Source: an uncultured Clostridia bacterium (GTDB taxonomy: Bacteria; Bacillota; Clostridia; TANB77; CAG-508). From it: DNA of 54,480 bases. Each line of letters starts with the position of its first letter. Position 1 is the stretch's first letter. Made by a program: the position numbers and the translations under genes. The notes under the pieces were generated by a model that searched no databases, was not told the origin of the DNA, and saw only the letters and a program-made list of their open reading frames with translations. The DNA is taken from NCBI GenBank assembly GCA_947629355.1, contig CANRDJ010000003.1:1-54480 (forward strand). Reading direction: 5' to 3'. Positions 48,613 to 54,480 of the stretch are shown one piece after another.

Positions 48613-49977
48613 CTAATTTAATTTCCCCTCTATAAGTGTTGCTAAATCTTTAGCTTTTTTAGTTATATTTTCTATATCTTTTCCTTCTATCATTACTCTA
48701 ATTAGAGGCTCAGTTCCAGATGGTCTTATTATTACTCTTCCTTCACCCGAAAATTCTTTTTTAAGTTCTTTTACCATATTGTTTATATCTTCATTATTTT
48801 TATATTCATATTTTTTGTTTGCATCTACTTTTGCATTTATTAAAATTTGAGGATATACCTGCATTATATCACAAAGTTGAGATGTAGGTATATTTTTTTC
48901 TAATAAAATTTGTATTAACATTAAAGAAGTTAGTATTCCATCTCCTGTTGGATTATAATCAAGCATAATTATATGCCCTGATTGCTCTCCTCCCAAATTA
49001 TATCCATTATTTAGCATTTCTTCTAAAACATATCTATCTCCAACTTTAGTTTGTTTTAAATTTAATCCATTTTTTTCAGTAAATTTATTTAATCCTAAAT
49101 TGCTCATAATAGTTGCGACTAAAGTATCATTATTTAGCTTTCCTTTTTCTTTTAAATATTTTGAAAATACTGCAAGAAGCATATCTCCATCAATTTTATT
49201 TCCTTTTTCATCTATTGCAAGACATCTGTCGCCATCTCCATCATATGCAATACCTAAGCTTAATTTATTATCTACAACAAATTCTCTTAGTCCTTCTAAA
49301 TGTGTTGATCCACAGTTCTCATTTATATTTATTCCATTTGGGTTATTATTTATTATTTTGTATTTTATTCCTAATTTTTTAAATACTTCTTCTGCTACTT
49401 TATATGTTGCACCATTAGCTACATCTAATCCAACTATAAAGTCTTCCCTTATATTACATTGTATATTATCTTCAAATATTTTTCTAAATAAAAATACATA
49501 TTCTTCTGTTAGTGAAGTAGCATCCTCAGATATTCCTATTTTATTATGTATAGCATTTAACTCATCAATTTTACCTGAGTCCATAACTTCCTCTATCTCT
49601 TCTTCTATATCATCAGATATTTTCATACCTTTATTACTAAAATATTTCACTCCATTAAATTCATAAGTATTATGTGATGCTGAAATAACTACACTTGCAT
49701 CTGCTTTTAACTTCTTAGTTAAATATGCTACAGCAGGTGTTGGCATAACACCTAGCAACTTCACATTAGCACCATAGCTTAAAAATCCTGCTGTCATAGC
49801 ACTTTCTATTAAAGTTCCAGAAAGTCTTGTGTCTCTTCCTATTAAAATTGTTGGTGTATGATCTAAATGCCTTGCTAAAACATATGCGCCTGCTTTTGCA
49901 ACTTTATATACTAATTCTGGTGTCAATTCGGTATTAGCAATTCTTCTAATACCATCTGTTCCAAAATATTTTCTCAA
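48613..49977 (-). CDS. glmM: Phosphoglucosamine mutase
   Basis: Converts glucosamine-6-P to glucosamine-1-P for UDP-GlcNAc and cell wall synthesis. 454 aa from TTG at 49977, chosen because GAGGAGG lies just before it and LRKYFGTDGIRR is the normal N-terminus; the open frame extends further upstream without cause. Active-site phosphoserine loop is ISASHNTYEFNG (usually SASHNP), Mg-binding DGDGDRCLAID, sugar-binding GGEQSGHI and phosphate-binding RPSGTEPLIRV. The Pro-to-Thr change in the serine loop is unusual. No in-frame CGG. Confidence 0.94.
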   Translation of the reverse strand: MRKYFGTDGIRRIANTELTPELVYKVAKAGAYVLARHLDHTPTILIGRDTRLSGTLIESAMTAGFLSYGANVKLLGVMPTPAVAYLTKKLKADASVVISASHNTYEFNGVKYFSNKGMKISDDIEEEIEEVMDSGKIDELNAIHNKIGISEDATSLTEEYVFLFRKIFEDNIQCNIREDFIVGLDVANGATYKVAEEVFKKLGIKYKIINNNPNGININENCGSTHLEGLREFVVDNKLSLGIAYDGDGDRCLAIDEKGNKIDGDMLLAVFSKYLKEKGKLNNDTLVATIMSNLGLNKFTEKNGLNLKQTKVGDRYVLEEMLNNGYNLGGEQSGHIIMLDYNPTGDGILTSLMLIQILLEKNIPTSQLCDIMQVYPQILINAKVDANKKYEYKNNEDINNMVKELKKEFSGEGRVIIRPSGTEPLIRVMIEGKDIENITKKAKDLATLIEGKLN

Positions 49978-50126
49978 ATTGATTCCTCCTCGTTTAAATA
50001 CGTTCCTATTATATACTGTTTTATAATTAAAATGCAATATATTTAATAATTATTTTTAATATTATTCAACTAAATTTGGAAAGAGGTAACCATGCTTCTT
50101 TTTCTCAATTTTTTTCTATACAATAA

Positions 50127-50149
50127 AAAAGGAGATTATTTCTCCTTTT
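50127..50149 (-). terminator. Terminator after upp
   Basis: AAAAGGAGA (50127-50135) pairs with TCTCCTTTT (50141-50149). Confidence 0.8.
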
Positions 50150-50162
50150 AGTTTAACTTTAT

Positions 50163-50789
50163 TTATTTTGTTCCGAAAACCCTATCTCCTGCATCTCCAA
50201 GTCCTGGTATTATATATGCATTTTCATTTAATTTTTCATCTACTGATGTAGTATATATTTGTACATCTGGATATTTTTCTTGCATTTTTTTAATTCCTTC
50301 TGGTGCAGCTATTATGCATAGAAATTTAATCTTTTTTACACCTTTTTCTTTTAATAACGATATTGCATCTATTGCAGATCCACCTGTTGCAAGCATTGGA
50401 TCTAATATTAATACTTCTCTTTTATTTATATCTTTTGGAACTTTAAAATAATATACATTTGGTTTGAAAGTTTTTTCATCTCTATACATTCCAACATGTC
50501 CTATCTTTGCATTTGGTACTAAATTTATAATTCCATCTAACATCCCTGTACCAGCTCTTAAGATTGGAACAAAAGCATATTTATCTTCATTTATTTTTTT
50601 TACTTTCATTTTTGTTATAGGCGTTTCAATTTCTGTTTCGTATGTTTCAGCTTCTCTCATTGCTTCATAACAAAGCATAGTAGCAAGTTCAGATACTAGC
50701 TCTCTAAATTCTTTTGTACCTGTATTTTTGTCTCTCAAAATTGCCAATTTGTGTTCAATTAGTGGGTGTTTTAGTTCAATTACATCCAT
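50163..50789 (-). CDS. upp: Uracil phosphoribosyltransferase
   Basis: Salvages uracil to UMP using PRPP. 208 aa, normal length. PRPP-binding LDPMLATGGSAIDAI (about 128-142), RAGTGMLDG near 77-85, and C-terminal PGLGDAGDRVFGTK. AAGGAGG precedes the ATG. Downstream of argS by 45 nt. Confidence 0.96.
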   Translation of the reverse strand: MDVIELKHPLIEHKLAILRDKNTGTKEFRELVSELATMLCYEAMREAETYETEIETPITKMKVKKINEDKYAFVPILRAGTGMLDGIINLVPNAKIGHVGMYRDEKTFKPNVYYFKVPKDINKREVLILDPMLATGGSAIDAISLLKEKGVKKIKFLCIIAAPEGIKKMQEKYPDVQIYTTSVDEKLNENAYIIPGLGDAGDRVFGTK

Positions 50790-50834
50790 GTTTATTCCTC
50801 CTTATTCATATTTAGATGCTGTTTTTGATAAATT

Positions 50835-52544
50835 TTACATCCTTTCAGGCATTTCCATACCTAGTAATTGTACTCCTGTTTTTAATACAACTCCAACAAC
50901 ATATGTTAAAAATAGTCTTGCATCTTGCACAGGCTTATCTTCTGTTATTATTTTATGTTCGTTATAAAATGTACTAAAACTTTGACTTAAATCAATTAAA
51001 TATCTAGCAAGTATTGATGGTTCATTTTTATCTGCAGCATTTTGAATAACTTCATTAAATATATATATAAGTTTTAATATATTTATAGATTCTTTTTCTT
51101 TTAATTTATTAAAATTGATTTCTTCTAGTTTAGGAATGTATCCTGCTTTATTTAATAGGCTCCTAGTTCTTACATAAATATATTGAATATATGGACCAGT
51201 TTCACCTTGAAAATTAAGTATCATATCCCAATCAAATATTTCATCTTTTATTCTACTGTTTGATAAATCATTAAAAATTATTGCTCCTACTCCTATTTTT
51301 TTTGCTATTTCATCTTTGTTTTCTAACAGAGGATTTTTCTCATTGATAATATCTTTAACTTTATTTATTGATTCATTTAATATATCTTCTAAAAATACTG
51401 AATTTCCCTTTCTTGAACCTATTTTTTCTCCCTCTTTATCTACTACTAGTCCAAAAGGAACATGTGTGCATCTTGAAATATATTTTTCATATCCCATTAG
51501 TTCCATTACTTTAAAAACTTGTTTGAAATGTAATTGTTGTTCATTTCCTACTACATAAATTAATTTATCAAAATCATATTTGTTTATTCTGTCTTTTAAT
51601 GCAGCTAAATCTCTAGTTGCATAAATTGTTGTTCCTGCAGATGTAATTACTATACATGGTGGCATATCATATTTTTCTAAATCTACTACCTTTGCACCTT
51701 GTGATTCTTTTAGCAATTTTTTATTTTTTAATTCCTCTATAATAGAATCCATTTTATCATTATAGTATGCTTCTCCATTATATGAATCAAATTTTGAGTT
51801 TAAAAGTTTATATGTTCTTTGATAATTATCTATGCTTATTTTTCTAATATGTTCCCATTGCTTTACAATTTCTGGTTCACCTTTTTCTAATTTCTTAAAA
51901 TACACTCTTGCCATTTGTGTAAGCTCTGGATTTTCTTTTTCTTCTTGATTAAATCTTATATAGGTTTTTAATATACTACCCATTTCATCATTTTCAAAAT
52001 CATATTCATCTTTCCATAGAGAAATACCAGCAATTACTTTTCCAAATTGTAAGCCCCAATCGCCTAAATAGTTTAAACCAATTGTATTATAACCAAGGAA
52101 ATCATATATTTTGTATAAAGCCCCTCCTATTACAGTTGTGCGTAAATGTCCTATATGAAATGGTTTTGCAATATTAGGTGATGAATATTCTATTACAGCT
52201 GTTTTACCTTGTCCAATATTCGAAGAACCATATTGTTCATTTTTTTCTGCAACTTCTTTTAATACAGTTTTTATCAATGCTTCTTTGTTTATATATATAT
52301 TTAAATATCCACCTACAACATCTATTCTTTCAATAATGTTTTTATCTATTTCAATATTTTCCTTTATTTCATTTGCGATTATTGGTGGTGCTTTTCTTAA
52401 GTCTTTTGCTAGTTTAAAACATGGAAAAGCATAATCTCCTAAATCGCTATTTGGTGGTACTTCTATATATTTTTCTAGTTCTTTTTTATTTAAATTTGTT
52501 ACTTTTGCTATTTGTTCTGCTATTTCTTCCTTAAAATTTATCAT
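50835..52544 (-). CDS. argS: Arginyl-tRNA synthetase
   Basis: Charges tRNA-Arg. 569 aa class I synthetase with an N-terminal Add-1 domain, HIGH as NIAKPFHIGHLRTT (about 113-126), the GSRKGNS in place of KMSKS, and a C-terminal helical anticodon domain ending GMEMPERM. AAAGGAG precedes ATG. It contains no in-frame CGG itself. Its nearness to pfkA (12 nt) suggests an operon. Relevant to recoding only in that it supplies Arg-tRNAs. Confidence 0.96.
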   Translation of the reverse strand: MINFKEEIAEQIAKVTNLNKKELEKYIEVPPNSDLGDYAFPCFKLAKDLRKAPPIIANEIKENIEIDKNIIERIDVVGGYLNIYINKEALIKTVLKEVAEKNEQYGSSNIGQGKTAVIEYSSPNIAKPFHIGHLRTTVIGGALYKIYDFLGYNTIGLNYLGDWGLQFGKVIAGISLWKDEYDFENDEMGSILKTYIRFNQEEKENPELTQMARVYFKKLEKGEPEIVKQWEHIRKISIDNYQRTYKLLNSKFDSYNGEAYYNDKMDSIIEELKNKKLLKESQGAKVVDLEKYDMPPCIVITSAGTTIYATRDLAALKDRINKYDFDKLIYVVGNEQQLHFKQVFKVMELMGYEKYISRCTHVPFGLVVDKEGEKIGSRKGNSVFLEDILNESINKVKDIINEKNPLLENKDEIAKKIGVGAIIFNDLSNSRIKDEIFDWDMILNFQGETGPYIQYIYVRTRSLLNKAGYIPKLEEINFNKLKEKESINILKLIYIFNEVIQNAADKNEPSILARYLIDLSQSFSTFYNEHKIITEDKPVQDARLFLTYVVGVVLKTGVQLLGMEMPERM

Positions 52545-52555
52545 ATATATCTCCT

Positions 52556-53692
52556 TTAATCACCTAAACAAATGTCTAAATCTCTTGCGATTTTTACTAG
52601 ATCATCATCCATTGTCACTCTTTTAATGTTTGTGCTTTCTGTTCCACCAGAGCGTGCTCCTATCTGTTTGTTATTTCCTACTACATCTTCTAGTGGTACT
52701 GAATCTAATTTTCCATTTTTTAATGTAACTAACACATTGAATTTGCCTTCTAATGCAAGTTCCATCGCTTTAGAACCGTATTTTGTAGATAATACTCTAT
52801 CATATGCTGTAGGAGTTCCACCTCTTTGTACATATCCTAAAACAGTATTCCTTGATACCATTCCTGTTAGTTCTTCTAAATCTCTTGATAGTTTTTCTCC
52901 TATTCCTCCAAGCCTTATATTATCCAAACCTTTTCCGTCATTTAATGTTTTCTTAACAATCATCTCTCCATCTTTTGGTTTTGCACCTTCTGATACAACA
53001 ATTATACTAAATTTTTTACCTTCTTTTTTTCTTTTGTTAATTTTTTCAACTATTTTATTTATATCATATGGTATTTCTGGTATTATTGCAGCATCTGCTC
53101 CACCTGCTATAGCAGATTCTAATGCTATCCATCCTGCATATCTTCCCATTACTTCTAATGTCATTATTCTATGATGTGATTCTGCAGTTGAATGTAATCT
53201 ATCTAAAGCTTCTGTTGCAACAGATACTGCTGTATTATATCCAAATGTTATTTCTGAATGTGCAACATCGTTATCTATTGTTTTTGGTACTCCTATTATT
53301 TTTAATCCTCTTAATGTGAAATCTCTTGCAGATTTTTGTGTTCCATCTCCTCCTAATGTAAATATACAATCAAATCCTGCTTGTTTTACATTTTCTACAG
53401 CTTTATATGACATATCTTTATATACTTTTTTTCCATTTTCTTCTACTGGATAATTAAATAAATTTGTACTATTTGATGCTCCTATGATTGTTCCACCTCT
53501 ATGAAGCAAGCCTGATGCACTGCCATTTGATTCAAGCTTTATATAATTATTTTCTAATAGTCCTTTATATCCTTCTATATATCCATAACATTCTACTCCA
53601 TGAGTTTCGGCAGTTTTAACTATTGCACGTATTACTGCATTTAAGCCTGGACAATCTCCACCATTCGTAATTATAGCAACCTTTTTTACCAT
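52556..53692 (-). CDS. pfkA: 6-phosphofructokinase
   Basis: Phosphorylates fructose-6-P in glycolysis. 378 aa from ATG at 53692, next to AAGGAGG; the upstream ATG at 53707 would translate that site. NGGDCPGLNAVIRAI opens the fold, LGGDGTQKS carries Gly at the ATP/PPi position, and PKTIDNDV carries Lys at the other. Gly with Lys is the group III ('mixed') pattern of ATP-using enzymes, also seen in actinomycetes. A perfect 9-bp hairpin lies just before the ribosome binding site. Confidence 0.93.
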   Translation of the reverse strand: MVKKVAIITNGGDCPGLNAVIRAIVKTAETHGVECYGYIEGYKGLLENNYIKLESNGSASGLLHRGGTIIGASNSTNLFNYPVEENGKKVYKDMSYKAVENVKQAGFDCIFTLGGDGTQKSARDFTLRGLKIIGVPKTIDNDVAHSEITFGYNTAVSVATEALDRLHSTAESHHRIMTLEVMGRYAGWIALESAIAGGADAAIIPEIPYDINKIVEKINKRKKEGKKFSIIVVSEGAKPKDGEMIVKKTLNDGKGLDNIRLGGIGEKLSRDLEELTGMVSRNTVLGYVQRGGTPTAYDRVLSTKYGSKAMELALEGKFNVLVTLKNGKLDSVPLEDVVGNNKQIGARSGGTESTNIKRVTMDDDLVKIARDLDICLGD

Positions 53693-53704
53693 TTTTTCCT
53701 CCTT

Positions 53705-53728
53705 CAAAATTTGCTAGAACAAATTTTG
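53705..53728 (-). promoter_or_regulatory. Hairpin just upstream of pfkA ribosome binding site
   Basis: CAAAATTTG (53705-53713) pairs with CAAATTTTG (53720-53728). It is similar in place and kind to the hairpin before guaB. Confidence 0.5.
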
Positions 53729-53764
53729 TTGCTTACTTTTATTCTATAATATTATATCAATAAA

Positions 53765-53797
53765 AAAAATATTTACAAGGTGTTTGTAAATATTTTT
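53765..53797. terminator. Terminator-like hairpin upstream of pfkA leader
   Basis: AAAAATATTTACAA (53765-53778) pairs with TTGTAAATATTTTT (53784-53797). It probably ends transcription from the right-edge gene before pfkA. Confidence 0.65.
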
Positions 53798-54068
53798 ATA
53801 TGATTATATTCAATAATATTTTTTGTTTAGTATCTCTTGACAACGATATAGCTTAATTCTTATGCTTATTAATTTACATAGTTCTTTTACTCTAGTTATT
53901 CGGGTTATACCCTGTTAATACCATCGGCGTATGGTTGCCACGAAATTTACCACCTCATATTATCTGAAAAATTTTAGTTGCGTTTGGGTATGCCCAAGAA
54001 GGACATACACAAACGTAAAAACCATATAAAAAACTATTGTCTAAAGATCCTACACCCCAATCACGTGA

Positions 54069-54480
54069 TTACTCTAAGGTTAGACTGACTGAAGATTTTA
54101 GAGAAACTAACGGACAAAACGCACGGGTGCGGTTATAGAGGTCGTAGCCGTACACATAACCCCCGTCGATATAGACCACACTCAACACGCCGTAAAAGTT
54201 CAAAGCCGAAGGAGACGCTAGCCAATAATACTGTGAGTTTCCGGGGAAGTACATTGTACCTATTGCATCAGTCTTAACAGAATAGTAAGAAGTACAATTT
54301 CCGAATTGTGCTACATCTGCAGACCTCACACCATAGCCATAGTGATTACTGTCACCCGTATAAGGATATTGATAATATAATTTTGCCCTAGTTTCTTTGT
54401 TGCTCTCTAATTCAGCTGTAGTAACTTTCTCGTCCCCTGTTAATTTATAATGTGTATTGTAACTATCCATCATCATTTCT
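54069..54480 (-). CDS. Partial prepilin-family secreted protein (C-terminal part)
   Basis: The frame is open to the window edge, so the N-terminus is missing; Met at 54476 is probably internal. 137 codons are seen. Motifs YYWLASPSALNFYG, DGGYVYGYDLYNRTRAFCPLVSL match the common C-terminal domain of clostridial prepilin-type secreted proteins (usual ending RPLVSLKS; here CPLVSLKS). It probably has a pilin-like N-terminus outside the window, like the Hint protein at 30204. Higher GC than the housekeeping genes. Confidence 0.65.
   Translation of the reverse strand, partial: EMMMDSYNTHYKLTGDEKVTTAELESNKETRAKLYYQYPYTGDSNHYGYGVRSADVAQFGNCTSYYSVKTDAIGTMYFPGNSQYYWLASPSALNFYGVLSVVYIDGGYVYGYDLYNRTRAFCPLVSLKSSVSLTLE

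Larger units (their letters stand above)
53693..54068. other. Gene-free stretch before the right-edge gene
   Basis: It holds the pfkA leader hairpin, a hairpin AAAAATATTTACAA/TTGTAAATATTTTT (53765-53797), a TTGACA (about 53838) without a clear partner, a larger imperfect hairpin CGTTTGGGTATG/CATACACAAACG (53981-54015), and a short palindrome AATCACGTGATT (54059-54070) at the stop of the right-edge gene. From about 53880 the composition becomes more GC-rich. Confidence 0.5.

Noticed and set aside
49100..53174. Long plus-strand ORFs inside glmM and pfkA (for example 49100-49666 and 52572-53174)
   Set aside because: They are antisense shadows of well-supported genes, with no ribosome binding site or family match.

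Overview
The window is AT-rich DNA from a Bacillota (Clostridia-type) bacterium, probably an uncultured gut spore-former. Evidence is the low GC with A/T-ending codons, strong AGGAGG ribosome binding sites, spoIIM next to xerD, LexA boxes of the Bacillus/Clostridium type before a yneA-like gene, LPXTG/sortase and cohesin/dockerin surface proteins, and prepilin-like proteins with TLIALxITII leaders. No tRNA, rRNA or CRISPR was recognised.

The main observation concerns the codon CGG. Ten places where a gene appears frameshifted, or where two genes appear wrongly fused, lie exactly at an in-frame CGG. In every case skipping the C (a +1 shift, so CGGN is read as a GGN glycine) restores a full-length protein of normal family length. 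The genes are a GH30 glycosidase (three sites), a tyrosine recombinase, spoIIM, mnmA, an rsmB-like methyltransferase, typA/bipA, a pilin-Hint protein and dinB. At most sites the restored residue is a family-conserved Gly (GGPNH in GH30, PCSGSG in the methyltransferase, GRGELH in TypA, VVGGG in MnmA). The other recognisable genes almost never contain CGG. The three exceptions are an LRR protein, a GC-richer 160-aa protein that looks imported, and a 79-codon small ORF. My inference is that CGG is not an ordinary Arg codon here but a +1 frameshift or quadruplet (CGGN to Gly) signal, and that the genes are functional rather than pseudogenes.

Layout: 1-3082 DUF4116-like-repeat helicase and partner (-); 3274-5600 GH30 and recombinase (+), both recoded; 5675-10010 SOS-controlled LysM/YneA-like protein, guaA, an imported membrane protein and guaB; 10209-12739 LRR protein, xerD, recoded spoIIM; 13098-18305 a cohesin/dockerin/sortase surface operon; 18482-21960 GT8 glycosyltransferases and PlsC acyltransferases; 22029-23985 rsmB-like and mnmA, both recoded; 24158-30037 a long minus-strand run (typA recoded, a small protein, TrmR-like, RelA/SpoT-like, U32/TrhP-like, hemolysin III); 30204-31539 recoded pilin-Hint protein; 31878-33350 two small secreted proteins and smpB; 33436-34748 fba and a DUF1540 protein; 34933-39520 repeat-bearing MMPL transporter and divergent TetR regulator with a palindromic operator; 39659-42710 peroxiredoxin, a small ORF between two hairpins with complementary loops, and a DnaB-like ATPase; 42804-48565 parvulin, dinB (recoded), nadD, tmk, metG, small membrane protein; 48613-53692 glmM, upp, argS, pfkA; 54069-end a partial prepilin-family protein.

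The housekeeping genes cover purine, NAD, pyrimidine and cell-wall precursor synthesis, glycolysis, tRNA charging and U34 modification, and ribosome rescue. Several of these, including tRNA modification (mnmA), rRNA methylation and the ribosomal GTPase TypA, would depend on correct reading of CGG.
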